Of a stretch of DNA of 64,000 bases, positions 26,987-37,509 are shown in pieces. The position numbers and the translations under genes were made by a program. The DNA is from Asticcacaulis sp. (GTDB lineage: Bacteria > Pseudomonadota > Alphaproteobacteria > Caulobacterales > Caulobacteraceae). The DNA lies in NCBI GenBank assembly GCA_024707255.1, contig JANQAC010000001.1:1984001-2048000 (forward strand), read 5' to 3'. The notes under the pieces were generated by a model that searched no databases, had not been told where the DNA came from, and saw only the letters and a list, made by a program, of their open reading frames with translations. The first letter of the stretch is position 1. Each line of letters begins with the position of its first letter.

Positions 26987-27758
26987 CTTCTTTCGGCGCT
27001 GCATGACCGCTCAGAAGGCGGCCACATCTCCTTGGCGGCCTTGCCGGTCGTGCCCGGCCGGGCGGCATGTGATTGTCGAGCAGCGGGCTGGGCGCCGCCA
27101 GACGCCTGAGCGGCACCGGCCGGGCCAGTTTGACTTCGGCGCCCTGCACTTCGACGCCGTAATCAGAGAGGGTGGCGAAGGCGCGCGAGAGGTTTTCGGC
27201 CGTCATGCCCAGCAGCGAGGCGAGGGTGCGCTTTTCATAAGGCAGGGTGACTGTTTCCACGCCGCCCTGACGCACCTGAAGCGTCAGCAGATAATTGGCC
27301 AGCCGCTCGGCGCCGCTGCGCAGCTTCTGATTCTTGATGGAACGGACCAGGCCGCGATAGCAGCCGGAGACTTCCTGGGCGACAGCCACGGCGAAAGCCG
27401 GATCTTCATTCATCGCGCGCCGCAGCGACTCGGCCGACAGCATCAGGATCTGAGACTTTTCCAGCGTGCGGGCCGACATCAGGGCATTGGCGTCCAGCAC
27501 CACGGCCGCCAGGATGAAGGTCGAAACGGGCCTGAGAATCGCCAGCGTGCTTTCCTTGTCCTTCCAGGTGCCCTGCAGTTCAACCGTACCCTCCAGCAGA
27601 ATATAGAGGAAGTCGACCGGATCGCCCTCATAGAGCAGCGTGGCATTGGCCGGAAAGTTCTGCAGGAAGGCGCCGCCGGTCGCGTCCGTGAACCGGGCGT
27701 CACTCATGCCGGCGAATAATTGCAGGCCGCGAATGCGGTTAAGATCGACATCTCTCAT
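26883..27758 (-). CDS. Crp/Fnr family regulator (Dnr-like), 3' end doubtful
   Basis: 291 residues as read. N-terminal cyclic-nucleotide-type sensor barrel (about 10-125), dimer helix, and winged HTH with KRTLASLLGMTAENLSRAFATL; the E-x-x-S-R pattern (ENLSR) predicts recognition of TTGAT half-sites. No cysteine cluster, so it is not an oxygen-sensing FNR; a Dnr-type NO sensor is likelier. Relatives end near LLD at about residue 225; the last 65 residues are Arg/Pro-rich and overlap moaA by 104 bases, so a frame error near 27055-27090 is probable. An FNR box 55 bases upstream suggests autoregulation. Confidence 0.85.
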   Translation of the reverse strand: MRDVDLNRIRGLQLFAGMSDARFTDATGGAFLQNFPANATLLYEGDPVDFLYILLEGTVELQGTWKDKESTLAILRPVSTFILAAVVLDANALMSARTLEKSQILMLSAESLRRAMNEDPAFAVAVAQEVSGCYRGLVRSIKNQKLRSGAERLANYLLTLQVRQGGVETVTLPYEKRTLASLLGMTAENLSRAFATLSDYGVEVQGAEVKLARPVPLRRLAAPSPLLDNHMPPGRARPARPPRRCGRLLSGHAAPKEANPLVPPDAGGRRAGCPSACGRPVCRSGRRISAQ

Positions 27759-27812
27759 TGGCGGGACTGACTCGTTTTAGCTGGGGAGTTCAACTCAGCA
27801 TTGCTGCCGCAA

Positions 27813-27826
27813 TTGATAAATGTCAA
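27813..27826. promoter_or_regulatory. FNR/Dnr-type box, regulator promoter
   Basis: TTGAT-AAAT-GTCAA. Its centre is about 61 bases upstream of the Crp/Fnr start on the minus strand, fitting activation or autoregulation at -41.5 with a 20-base leader. Confidence 0.7.
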
Positions 27827-27893
27827 GCCGAAATCGCAAGTTTCACTGTGCGGTTTACTGCCCTTTGAATAGTCGCCTGGTGATGGCATTGGG

Positions 27894-27907
27894 TTGATAA
27901 TTGTCAA
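27894..27907. promoter_or_regulatory. FNR/Dnr-type box, middle of divergent region
   Basis: TTGAT-AATT-GTCAA. It lies between the regulator promoter and the narK promoter and could serve either as an auxiliary site. Confidence 0.65.
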
Positions 27908-28008
27908 TCAGCCGAAACAAAAATAGCAATTAAACTGTTTAAATAAGGCAAATGAGTATTGATCTGTGGGTGATTATAGTTTCCGCCTGACAGACATGGT
28001 TTTAAAAC

Positions 28009-28022
28009 TTGATAATCATCAA
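28009..28022. promoter_or_regulatory. Perfect FNR/Dnr-type box, narK promoter
   Basis: TTGAT-AATC-ATCAA, a full consensus match. Its centre is 77 bases before the narK1 ATG, so a class II promoter would start transcription near 28057 with a leader of about 35 bases. Confidence 0.8.
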
Positions 28023-28092
28023 GTGAATTCTGCTTTCCCTCCCGTATTCCTGCCGTGACAACACTATTTGGTCTGTCTTCAGGGGTAGATGT

Positions 28093-29418
28093 ATGGTTTC
28101 CGATTCCGACAAACCCGCACCGGGCGCCTTTGCCGCACTCTGGGTGAGTACCCTCTCATTCACGGCCTGTTTTGCGGTCTGGACGATCTTTGCCATCATC
28201 GGCATCCAGATCAAGGCTGACCTGCATCTGAACGATGCTGAATTCGGTTTGCTGGCCGGCACGCCGATCCTGACCGGCTCGCTGGTCAGGCTGTTCCTCG
28301 GCGTCTGGACCGACCAGTTTGGCGGCCGGGTCGTCAACCTGCTGGTCATGCTGGCCGCTGCGGCCGCCACCTATCTTCTGTCCTTTGCGCACACCTATCC
28401 GCAATTTCTCCTGGCCGCTCTGGGTGTGGGTATTTCCGGCGGATCGTTCGCCGTCGGTGTGGCCTATGTTTCGCGTTTCTATCCGAAAAGCCGGCAGGGC
28501 ACGGTTCTCGGCATCTTCGGCGCCGGCAATATCGGCTCGGCCTTCACCAAGATCGTCGCGCCGATGGTGATGGTGGCCCTGGGCTGGACCGCCGTCGCCC
28601 AATACTGGGCCCTGGGCCTCTTCGTCATGGCGCTCATCTTCTTCTTTACCACCAGGGATGATCCGGATCTGGTGTCGCGGCGGAAAAGTGGCGTGAAGGC
28701 CGTGCCCATGCTGACCCAGCTTGCGCCGCTGCGGAACCTGCAGGTATGGCGCTTTGCCCTCTACTATTTCTTTGTGTTCGGCGGCTTCGTTTCGCTCGCC
28801 CTGTGGCTGCCGCATTACCTGGTCGGTGTCTACAGCCTGGATGTCCGGACGGCGGGCCTGTTCGCGGCGGCCTATTCCATTCCGGCGTCATTGTTCCGGG
28901 CCGTCGGCGGCTGGCTGGCTGACCGGATCGGCGCGCGCAAGGTCATGTACCTGACCTTCGGGGTCAGCCTCATCTGCTGCTTCGTGCTCGCCTATCCGTC
29001 GGCCAGCTACGTGGTGGATGGCGTAAAGGGCCCCATCGCCTTCCGGATAGCCACCGGGCTGGTCCCGTTCACGTTCATCATTTTCGTGCTCGGCTTCTTC
29101 ATGAGCCTGGGCAAGGCCGCGGTCTACAAACACATTCCCGTCTATTACCCCGATCGCGTCGGCGCCGTCGGCGGCGTGGTCGGCATGGTGGGTGGCCTTG
29201 GCGGTTTCATCCTGCCGATCACCTTCGGCTTTCTCAACGACATCACCGGTATCTGGACCAGTTGCTTCATGCTGCTCTTTGTCCTGGTCGGCTCGGCGCT
29301 TCTGTGGATGCACTTCGCCATCCGCCGCATGGAGCAGGCGCGTTTTCCCGGCATGTCCACACTCCCCGAACTGCCTGAACTGGTCGGCATGGGCCAGGCG
29401 CCCGCCGCCAAGTCTTAA
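28093..29418 (+). CDS. narK1: Nitrate transporter NarK1-type (MFS)
   Basis: 441 residues, 12 predicted transmembrane helices. Nitrate/nitrite porter features: the arginine in helix 2 (GSLVRLFLGVWTDQFGGR), the nitrate signature GISGGSFAVGVAYVSRFYPKSRQGTVLGIFGAGNIG in helices 4-5 and GVVGMVGGLGGFILP in helix 11. The type 1 NarK proteins are thought to be proton/nitrate symporters that start nitrate respiration. The gene heads the nar operon behind a perfect FNR box and is followed after 12 bases by a second NarK. Confidence 0.9.
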   Translation: MVSDSDKPAPGAFAALWVSTLSFTACFAVWTIFAIIGIQIKADLHLNDAEFGLLAGTPILTGSLVRLFLGVWTDQFGGRVVNLLVMLAAAAATYLLSFAHTYPQFLLAALGVGISGGSFAVGVAYVSRFYPKSRQGTVLGIFGAGNIGSAFTKIVAPMVMVALGWTAVAQYWALGLFVMALIFFFTTRDDPDLVSRRKSGVKAVPMLTQLAPLRNLQVWRFALYYFFVFGGFVSLALWLPHYLVGVYSLDVRTAGLFAAAYSIPASLFRAVGGWLADRIGARKVMYLTFGVSLICCFVLAYPSASYVVDGVKGPIAFRIATGLVPFTFIIFVLGFFMSLGKAAVYKHIPVYYPDRVGAVGGVVGMVGGLGGFILPITFGFLNDITGIWTSCFMLLFVLVGSALLWMHFAIRRMEQARFPGMSTLPELPELVGMGQAPAAKS

Positions 29419-29430
29419 GGAGACGCACCA

Positions 29431-30840
29431 ATGGCAAATCATCTGCTCACCGACTGGAAGCCCGAAGATCCGGACTACTGGCAAGGCAAGGGCCGCAGCA
29501 TCGCGGCGCGCAACCTGTGGATCTCCGTGCCCAACCTGACCCTGGCTTTTGCCGTCTGGATGGTCTGGTCGATGGTCGTGGCCAAGCTGAAGCTCGTCGG
29601 CTTCCGCTTCACGACCGACCAGTTGTTCTGGCTGACGGCCCTGCCGGCGCTTTCCGGCGCCACGCTGCGCATCTTCTACAGCTTTATCGTGCCGATCCTG
29701 GGCGGGCGGCTGTGGACGGTGCTGACCACCCTGTCGCTGGCCGTGCCGGCGGTGGGGATCGGCCTTGCCGTCCAGCACCCGGAAACGCCGTATGCGATGT
29801 TTGTCCTCCTCGCCCTGCTGTGTGGTTTCGGCGGCGGCAATTTCGCCTCCTCGATGAGCAATATCGGTTTCTTCTTCCCGAAGGCGCAGAAAGGGAACGC
29901 GCTGGCGATCAATGCCGGGTTCGGCAATCTCGGCGTCAGCCTCATGCAGTTCGTCGTGCCGGTAATCATAACCAGCGGCCTTTTCGCCCCGGTCTTCGGC
30001 GCTGGTCTCACCATCCATGACAAGGGCGTCGCCAGCCAGCTTTACCTGCAAAATGCCGCCTTCATCTGGGTGCCGTTCATCCTCGCCGCCGCGGCCGCCG
30101 CCTGGTTCGGCATGAACGATATCTCCACCGCGAAGGCATCGTTCAAGGCCCAGTCGGTCGTTTTTCGCCGTCGCCACAACTGGATCATGTGCTGGCTCTA
30201 CCTCGGCACGTTCGGTTCCTTCATCGGCTTTTCGGCGGCCTTTCCACTCCTGGCCAAGACCCTGTTTCCGGATGTGCTGGTGCTGAAGATCGCCTTCCTG
30301 GGCCCCCTGGTCGGCGCCTTGTCGCGCGCCCTGACCGGCTGGATATCCGACCGGTGGGGTGGCCAGAATGTGACCCAGGCGACCTTTGGCGCGCTGATCC
30401 TGGGCGTTGTCTGCACGCTCAGGGGCGTGGGCGCCTTTGGCGGGCCGGCGAACTTCCAGATATTTTTCGCCAGCTTCATGTGGCTCTTCTTCTGGACCGG
30501 CGTCGGCAACGCCTCGACCTTCCAGATGATCCCGGCGATTGTGCGCGCCAGCATGGCCCGCCTGATGCCGGCTGCGACACCGGCCGAACGTCTCCAGTCG
30601 GCTGAAATGGAAAGCGCGGCCATAGTCGGCTTCACCTCGGCCTTCGGCGCCTTTGGCGGCGTATTCATCCCGATGGCGTTCGGCCAGTCGCTGAAAGATA
30701 CCGGCAACGCCAACACGGCCCTGGTCGTTTTCCTGACCTTCTACATCACCTGCGCGGTCCTGAACTGGGCCACCTATGTGCGCAAGGGCTCCATCCTCAG
30801 CGGCGCCCAGTCTCCCACCACCTTCAAAGCGGCGGAATAA
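29431..30840 (+). CDS. narK2: Nitrate/nitrite antiporter NarK2-type (MFS)
   Basis: 469 residues, 12 helices. The two nitrate signatures are CGFGGGNFASSMSNIGFFFPKAQKGNALAINAGFGNLG and GFTSAFGAFGGVFIPMAFG, and the substrate arginine is in SGATLRIFYSFIVPILGGR. This subfamily exchanges nitrate for nitrite. TTAAGGAG lies nine bases ahead of the ATG. Tandem or fused NarK1-NarK2 pairs ahead of narG are known from Paracoccus and Pseudomonas; here they are separate genes. Confidence 0.9.
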   Translation: MANHLLTDWKPEDPDYWQGKGRSIAARNLWISVPNLTLAFAVWMVWSMVVAKLKLVGFRFTTDQLFWLTALPALSGATLRIFYSFIVPILGGRLWTVLTTLSLAVPAVGIGLAVQHPETPYAMFVLLALLCGFGGGNFASSMSNIGFFFPKAQKGNALAINAGFGNLGVSLMQFVVPVIITSGLFAPVFGAGLTIHDKGVASQLYLQNAAFIWVPFILAAAAAAWFGMNDISTAKASFKAQSVVFRRRHNWIMCWLYLGTFGSFIGFSAAFPLLAKTLFPDVLVLKIAFLGPLVGALSRALTGWISDRWGGQNVTQATFGALILGVVCTLRGVGAFGGPANFQIFFASFMWLFFWTGVGNASTFQMIPAIVRASMARLMPAATPAERLQSAEMESAAIVGFTSAFGAFGGVFIPMAFGQSLKDTGNANTALVVFLTFYITCAVLNWATYVRKGSILSGAQSPTTFKAAE

Positions 30841-30843
30841 ATC

Positions 30844-33800
30844 ATGTCCCATACTCTTGACCGTCTCGCCTTTTTCAAACGCAAGACCGAACTGTTCTCC
30901 AGCGGGCACGGCGTCCTGAATGACGACGACCGCACCTGGGAGGAAGCCTACCGCGACCGCTGGCGCCACGACAAGATCGTGCGTTCCACCCACGGCGTGA
31001 ACTGCACCGGTTCGTGCTCGTGGAAAATCTACGTCAAGGGCGGCATCGTTACCTGGGAGACTCAGCAGACCGATTATCCGCGCACCCGTCCGGACCTGCC
31101 GAACCACGAACCGCGTGGCTGTGCGCGCGGCGCCAGCTATAGCTGGTATCTCTACTCGGCCAACCGGGTGAAATACCCGCTCGTCCGTTCACGGCTGCTG
31201 AAGCTGTGGCGCGAGGCGAGGGCGAAACTGGCCCCTGTTGCCGCCCGGGAATCGATCCAGCGCGACCCGAAGAAGCGCGACAGCTATACAAAGATGCGCG
31301 GTGCTGGCGGCTTCGTGCGGGCCAACTGGGATGAGGTCAACGAAATTATCGCCGCCGCCAATGCCTATACCGTCAGGCGCTATGGTCCCGACCGCGTGTT
31401 CGGCTTCTCGCCGATCCCGGCCATGTCAATGGTCTCCTATGCCGCCGGCGCCCGTTATCTGCAACTGCTCGGCGGGGTTTGCGGCTCCTTCTATGACTGG
31501 TACTGCGACCTGCCGCCATCCTCGCCGCAGACCTGGGGCGAACAGACCGACGTGCCGGAATCAGCCGACTGGTACAATTCCGGCTTCCTGCTGTTGTGGG
31601 GCTCGAATGTGCCGCAGACCCGCACGCCCGACGCCCATTTCTACACCGAGGCCCGCTACAAGGGCGTGAAGTCGGCGGTCATCTGCCCCGACTATTCGGA
31701 GGCGTCGAAGTTCGGCGACATCTGGCTGGCGGTCAAGCAGGGCACGGACGCGGCGCTCGGCATGGCCTTCGGCCACGTCATCCTGAAAGAGTTCCATCAG
31801 GATCGGCAGGTGCCGTATTTCCGTGATTACCTGCGCAAATATTCCGACATGCCGATGCTGGTCCGCCTGGTAAAGAAGGATGGCTACCTGATCCCGGAAC
31901 GCCTGCTGCGTGCTTCCGATTTCATCGGCGACATGGCCGAGACCAATAACCCCGACTGGAAGACGGTCGCCATCGATGAAACGACCGGGCAGGTCGTGGT
32001 GCCGCTGGGCTCGATCGGCTTCCGCTGGGGCGAGGATGGCAAGTGGAACCTCGAAGAAAAGGCCGCCAACGGCGCCGAAACCCGCCTGCGCCTGGGCCTG
32101 AAGGGCGCGCACGATGAGGTCGCCGGTGTCGGCTTCCCGTATTTCGCCAATTCAGCCAGCAACGGTTTCGCCTCGACCGATCACCCGGATGTGCTGGTGC
32201 GCAACGTGCCGGTCAAGCGGATGCAACTGAAGGAAGGCGAAGCGGTCGTCGCCAGTGTCTACGACCTGTTCCTTGCCAATTACGGCGTCGACCAGGGTTT
32301 CGGCGGCGACTACATGCCGAAGGATTTCGATGACCCGCAGCCCTATTCGCCGGCCTGGGCCGAAAAAGATCACCACGGTGTCGCGTGACAGGATCATCGC
32401 CGTGGCGCGCGGTTTCGCCACCAATGCCGAAAAGACCAACGGCAAGTCCATGGTCATTATCGGCGCGGCGATGAACCACTGGTTCCACATGGACATGAAC
32501 TACCGCGCCGTCATCAACATGCTGGTCATGTGCGGCTGCGTCGGGCAATCCGGTGGCGGCTGGGCGCACTATGTCGGCCAGGAAAAGCTGCGGCCGCAGA
32601 CCGGCTGGGCGCCGATCGCCTTCGCCACCGACTGGGCAGAGCCGCCGCGCCAGCAGAACGGCACTTCGTACTTCTATGCCCACACAGACCAGTGGCGTTA
32701 CGAAACCGTCTCGACCAGCGAACTCCTGTCGCCGACCGCGCCGGAAGGTGACTGGAACGTCTCGCTGATCGATTACAATGTCCGCGCCGAGCGCATGGGC
32801 TGGCTGCCTTCGGCGCCGGCCCGGAAACCAATTCGCTGGAGATCGCCAGACAGGCCGCCGAGGCCGGCATCGATGCGAAGGATTATGTCGCCAGCTCGCT
32901 GAAGGACCGCTCGCTGAAACTGAGCTGCATGGACCCGGACAATCCGGTCAACTGGCCGCGCAACATGTTTGTCTGGCGCTCGAATCTGCTCGGATCATCC
33001 GGCAAGGGACATGAATACTTCCTCAAGCACCTGCTGGGCGCCAGCCACGGCGTACAGGGCAAGGATCTGGGCCAGACCGGCAAGCAGAAGCCGAAGGATG
33101 TCGTCTGGCACGATCATGCGCCGGAGGGAAAGCTCGACCTGCTTGTGACCCTCGATTTCCGCATGTCGACCACGGCGGTCTATTCCGATGTCGTCCTGCC
33201 GACGGCGACCTGGTATGAAAAGTACGACCTCAATACCTCGGACATGCACCCCTTCATCCACCCGCTGACGGCGGCGGTCGATCCGGCATGGGAAGCGCGC
33301 TCCGACTGGGCGATCTTCAAGGGGCTGGCGAAGACCTTTTCGGCCGTGGCCCCCGAAGTGCTGGGCGTGGAAAAGGACGTCGTCCTGACGCCGATCCAGC
33401 ATGATACGGCCGGCGAAATGGCCCAGCCGTTCGACGTCAGGGACTGGTACAAGGGCGAATGTGAGCCCATCCCCGGCAAGACCATGTCGCAGGTCACGGT
33501 CGTCGAGCGTGACTATCCCAATCTCTACAAGCGCTTCACCTCGCTCGGCCCCCTGCTGGAAAAGACCGGCAATGGCGGCAAGGGCATCGGCTGGAACACC
33601 GAGCATGAGGTCCATGCGCTGAAAGATCTCAACGGCCGGGTAACGGAAGCGGGCATCAGCGAAGGGCTGGCGCGCATCGAGACCGATATCGACGCCGCCG
33701 AGGCGATCATGATGCTGGCGCCGGAAACCAATGGCGAGGTCGCGGTCAAGTCGTGGCGGGCGCTCGAAAAGCAGACCGGCCGCAAGCACGATCACCTGGC

Positions 33801-34575
33801 CCTGCCGAAGGCGGACGAAAAGATCCGCTTCCGCGATATCGTGGCCCAGCCGCGCAAGATCATTTCGTCGCCCACCTGGTCGGGCATCGAAAGCGAGCAC
33901 GTCTGCTACAATGCCGGCTATACCAATGTCCACGAACTGATCCCGTGGCGCACCCTGACCGGTCGCCAGCAGCTCTACCAGGACCATCTGTGGATGCGGG
34001 CCTTCGGCGAGGGCCTGTGTGTCTACAAGCCGCCGGTCGACCTGAAAACGACCTGGGTCAAGGGCGAGAAAAGCAATGGCGAGGCGGAAATCGTCCTCAA
34101 CTTCATTACGCCGCACCAGAAATGGGGCATTCACTCGACCTATTCCGACAACCTGATGATGCTGACCCTCAACCGGGGCGGCCCGGTCGTCTGGCTGTCG
34201 GAAACCGACGCCCGCAAGGTCGGGATCGAGGATAACGACTGGGTGGAGGTGTTCAATGCCAACGGGGCGTTGACCGCGCGGGCGGTCGTCTCCCAGCGGA
34301 TGCTTGAAGGCACGATCTTCATGTATCACGCCCAGGAGAAGATTGTGAACACACCGGGATCGGAGATCACCGGCCAGCGCGGCGGCATCCACAATTCGGT
34401 CACGCGCGTAGTGCCCAAGCCGACCCACATGATCGGCGGTTATGCCCAGCTCGCTTACGGCTTCAACTATTACGGCACGGTCGGTTCCAACCGCGACGAA
34501 TGCGTCGTCGTGCGGAAGATGAAGAAGATCGACTGGCTCGAAAAGAAACTCAGCAAGAAGGAGGCCGGTCAATGA
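30844..34575 (+). CDS. narG: Respiratory nitrate reductase alpha subunit (two compensating frame breaks)
   Basis: The Mo-bisMGD catalytic subunit reducing nitrate to nitrite on the cytoplasmic side. HGVNCTGSCSWKIYVK supplies the His/Cys ligands of FS0 and YCDLPPSSPQTWGEQTD the Mo aspartate. Frame changes at the A5 run 32363-32367 (one A too many: AWAEKITTVSRDRIIAVAR is expected) and back at C3 32820-32822 (one C too few: SAPAPETNSLEIARQAAEAG is expected). Corrected, it is 1243 residues, like E. coli NarG. As written the pieces are 30844-32388 and 32929-34575 with a middle piece in another frame. Its stop overlaps narH by four bases. Confidence 0.93.
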
Positions 34576-36095
34576 AGATACGCGCCCAGATCGGCATGGT
34601 GCTCAATCTCGACAAGTGCATCGGCTGCCATACCTGTTCCGTGACGTGCAAGAACGTCTGGACCAACCGCGAAGGCGTCGAATACGCCTGGTTCAACAAT
34701 GTCGAGACCAAGCCCGGCGTCGGCTATCCCAGGGAGTGGGAGAACCAGAAGAAGTGGAACGGCGGCTGGGTACGCAAGGCCAATGGCAGGATCGAGCCGC
34801 GCATGGGCGCCAAATGGCGCATCCTGTCCAAGATCTTCGCCAACCCCGACCTGCCGGAAATCGACGATTATTACGAGCCGTTCGATTTCGACTACGGCCA
34901 CTTACAAACGGCGCCCGAACTGAAGGCGTTCCCGACGGCGCGTCCGCGTTCGAAGATCACCGGCGAACGCATGGAGAAGATCGAGCGCGGCCCAAACTGG
35001 GAGGAAATCCTCGGCGGCGAATTTTCCAAGCGCTCGAAGGACTACAATTTCGAAGGCATCGAAAAGGCCATGTACGGCGAATTCGAGAACACCTTCATGA
35101 TGTACCTGCCGCGCCTGTGCGAGCACTGCCTCAATCCCGCCTGCGTCGCGGCGTGCCCGTCAGGCGCCATCTACAAGCGTGAGGAAGACGGCATCGTCCT
35201 GATCGACCAGGACAAGTGCCGCGGCTGGCGCATGTGCGTTTCGGCCTGTCCGTACAAGAAGATCTATTACAACTGGAGCTCCGGCAAATCGGAGAAATGC
35301 ACCTTCTGCTTCCCGCGCATCGAGGTCGGCCTGCCGACCGTCTGCTCGGAAACCTGCGTCGGCCGCATCCGCTATCTCGGCGTCCTGCTCTATGACGCCG
35401 ACCGTATCGAAGCGGCGGCCTCGGTGCCGGATGAAGACCTTTACCAGGCCCAGCTCGATGTCTTCCTCGATCCGCATGACCCGAAGGTGATCGCCCAGGC
35501 GCGCCTCGACGGCATCCCCGAAGCCTGGCTTGAGGCGGCGCGCCACAGTCCGGTCTACAAGATGGCGATGGACTGGAAGATTGCCTTTCCGCTGCACCCC
35601 GAATACCGCACCCTGCCGATGGTCTGGTATGTGCCGCCCCTGTCGCCGATCCAGTCGGCGGCCTCGGCGGGTGCGCTGGAAATGGACGGCGAAATGCCGG
35701 ATGTCCATTCGCTGCGCATCCCGGCGAAATACCTGGCCAACCTGCTGACGGCCGGTGTCGAGGCACCGGTAATCACCGGCCTGCAACGCATGATGACTAT
35801 GCGCTGCTACATGCGCACCAAGACGATCGAAGGCCGTATCGACGCGCCCCTGGTCGAAAAGGTCGGGCTCTCGGTCGCCCAGGTCGAGGATATGTACAGG
35901 ATCATGGCGATCGCCAATTACGAGGATCGTTTCGTCATCCCGACCACGCACCGCGAGGCGGCGGAAGATGCTTATGACCTGCGCGGGTCGTGCGGCTTCA
36001 CTTTCGGCAATGGCTGTTCCGGTGGCCAGACCGAGTTCGGCCTGTTCGGCAAGATCAGGAAACCGGCCGCTGTGCCCACTGCGAAGGAGGCGTAA
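34572..36095 (+). CDS. narH: Respiratory nitrate reductase beta subunit
   Basis: 507 residues carrying four Fe-S clusters that pass electrons from NarI to NarG. The four cysteine groups are CIGCHTCSVTCKN (from residue 16), CEHCLNPACVAACPSGA, CRGWRMCVSACPYKK and CTFCF...CSETC. The Trp in CRGW replaces a cysteine, the mark of the 3Fe-4S cluster in NarH. Its ATGA overlaps the narG stop, giving translational coupling. Length and motif order match E. coli NarH (512). Confidence 0.96.
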   Translation: MKIRAQIGMVLNLDKCIGCHTCSVTCKNVWTNREGVEYAWFNNVETKPGVGYPREWENQKKWNGGWVRKANGRIEPRMGAKWRILSKIFANPDLPEIDDYYEPFDFDYGHLQTAPELKAFPTARPRSKITGERMEKIERGPNWEEILGGEFSKRSKDYNFEGIEKAMYGEFENTFMMYLPRLCEHCLNPACVAACPSGAIYKREEDGIVLIDQDKCRGWRMCVSACPYKKIYYNWSSGKSEKCTFCFPRIEVGLPTVCSETCVGRIRYLGVLLYDADRIEAAASVPDEDLYQAQLDVFLDPHDPKVIAQARLDGIPEAWLEAARHSPVYKMAMDWKIAFPLHPEYRTLPMVWYVPPLSPIQSAASAGALEMDGEMPDVHSLRIPAKYLANLLTAGVEAPVITGLQRMMTMRCYMRTKTIEGRIDAPLVEKVGLSVAQVEDMYRIMAIANYEDRFVIPTTHREAAEDAYDLRGSCGFTFGNGCSGGQTEFGLFGKIRKPAAVPTAKEA

Positions 36096-36098
36096 GCC

Positions 36099-36795
36099 AT
36101 GGCTCTTACCTACAGAGGACTGGCCTGCCTGCTGTCCTACCCGACACCGGCGGTCAAGGAGACCGTCGATGCCGTTTCGCAGGCATTGCGCGAGGAAAAC
36201 CTCCTGCCGGCGGCAAACCGAAAGGCGGTTGACGCCCTGATCGCCGAAATCGCGGCGGGCGACCTTTACGACCTGCAGGAGCGCTATATCGACATCTTCG
36301 ACCGCACGCGCTCCCTGTCGCTCAACCTCTATGAGCATGTCCATGGCGAAAGCCGCGAGCGGGGGCAGGCGATGGTGGCCCTGCTTGAGCTGTACCGCAG
36401 CCGGGGGCTTGAGCTTGACGCCAATGAACTGCCTGACTTCCTGCCGGTCTTCCTGGAGTTCCTGTCGATCCTGCCTCAGGCCGAGGCGGCGTCCTTCCGG
36501 GGGAGGCCGTGCATGTGCTCGAAGCCATGGCGGCCCGGCTGAAGAAGCGCGACAGCCGTTATCAGGCGGTTTTCGACAGTCTCGTGGCCCTGGCCGGCGT
36601 CCGCGCCGAGGCCGGTGTTTTAGCCGCCCTGCTGGCGGAACCGGAACAGGATCCCGACGATCTCGAAGCGCTCGACAAGACCTGGAAGAAAGCGCGGTGA
36701 CCTTCGGGCCGGGCGAGGCCGGCTGTCCCAAGGCCGAAGCGCTGGTTGAGGCCATGCGCGTCCCCCCTAAACCCGCTATCGCCAGAGGAGCGTGA
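36099..36795 (+). CDS. narJ: Nitrate reductase maturation chaperone NarJ (two frame breaks)
   Basis: Cytoplasmic chaperone of the TorD/NarJ type that binds the NarG N-terminus during cofactor insertion. RGLACLLSYPTPAVKETV, then DLYDLQERYIDIFDRTRSLSLNLYEHVHGESRERGQAM is the family core. A lost G in the G5 run at 36499-36503 breaks the frame (SFRGEAVHVLEAMAARL is expected) and a lost base near 36686-36691 breaks it again (WKESAVTFGPGEAGCPKAEAL is expected). Corrected it is 232 residues and ends at 36795, three bases before narI. Confidence 0.9.
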
Positions 36796-36797
36796 TC

Positions 36798-37505
36798 ATG
36801 GAAACCGTCAATAACCTCCTGTTCGGGGTCTATCCCTATATCGCTCTGTCGGTGCTGGCTCTGGGCTCGATCCTGCGCTTCGACCGCGAGCAATATACCT
36901 GGCGGTCGGGCTCGTCTCAGCTTCTGCGTCGCAAGCAACTCGTTGCCGGATCGGTGCTCTTCCATCTCGGCATACTGGTCATTTTCTTCGGTCATCTGGT
37001 TGGCCTGCTGACGCCGATCGCCGTCTTTGAATATTTCGGCGTGCCGCACATGGCCAAGCAATTGCTGGCCATGATCGTCGGCGGCATTGCCGGCGTATTC
37101 GGACTGATGGGCGCGCTACTGCTGCTGCATCGGCGCCTGTTTGACGCCCGTATCCGCAAGACATCGAGTTTTGCCGACATCGCTATACTGGCGCTTCTGA
37201 CCTTGCAGCTTTGCCTTGGCCTGGCAACGATACCTTTGTCCGCCCAGCATCTCGATGGCAGCGAAATGGTGAAGTTCATGACCTGGGCGCAGGGCATATT
37301 CAGCTTTCAGAACGGCGCCGCGGCCTATGTCCGCGATGTGTCCGTGATCTTCAAGGCGCATCTGCTGCTCGGCATGACCATCCTGCTGGTCTTCCCGTTC
37401 ACCCGCCTGGTCCACATGCTGTCGGCCCCGGTCTGGTATCTCAACCGTCGCGGCTGGCAGCTTGTGCGGACCCGCCGCGACATGACGCAACCCAAGCGGA
37501 GATAG
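36798..37505 (+). CDS. narI: Respiratory nitrate reductase gamma subunit
   Basis: 235 residues, five transmembrane helices, two b hemes; oxidises quinol at the outer face and passes electrons to NarH. Candidate heme histidines are in LFHLGILVIFFGHLVG (two), FKAHLLLG and RLVHMLS. NNLLFGVYPYIALSVLALGSILRFDREQYTWRSGSSQ is the usual N-terminal helix and loop. The ATG at 36798 has GAGGAG seven bases upstream; a GTG two codons earlier is less likely. Confidence 0.95.
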   Translation: METVNNLLFGVYPYIALSVLALGSILRFDREQYTWRSGSSQLLRRKQLVAGSVLFHLGILVIFFGHLVGLLTPIAVFEYFGVPHMAKQLLAMIVGGIAGVFGLMGALLLLHRRLFDARIRKTSSFADIAILALLTLQLCLGLATIPLSAQHLDGSEMVKFMTWAQGIFSFQNGAAAYVRDVSVIFKAHLLLGMTILLVFPFTRLVHMLSAPVWYLNRRGWQLVRTRRDMTQPKRR

Positions 37506-37509
37506 GGTC

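Noticed and set aside
28888..31107. 739-codon minus-strand frame opposite narK1, narK2 and the start of narG
   Set aside because: It spans three recognised genes and gives a low-complexity Gly/Arg/Asp/Glu-rich product.
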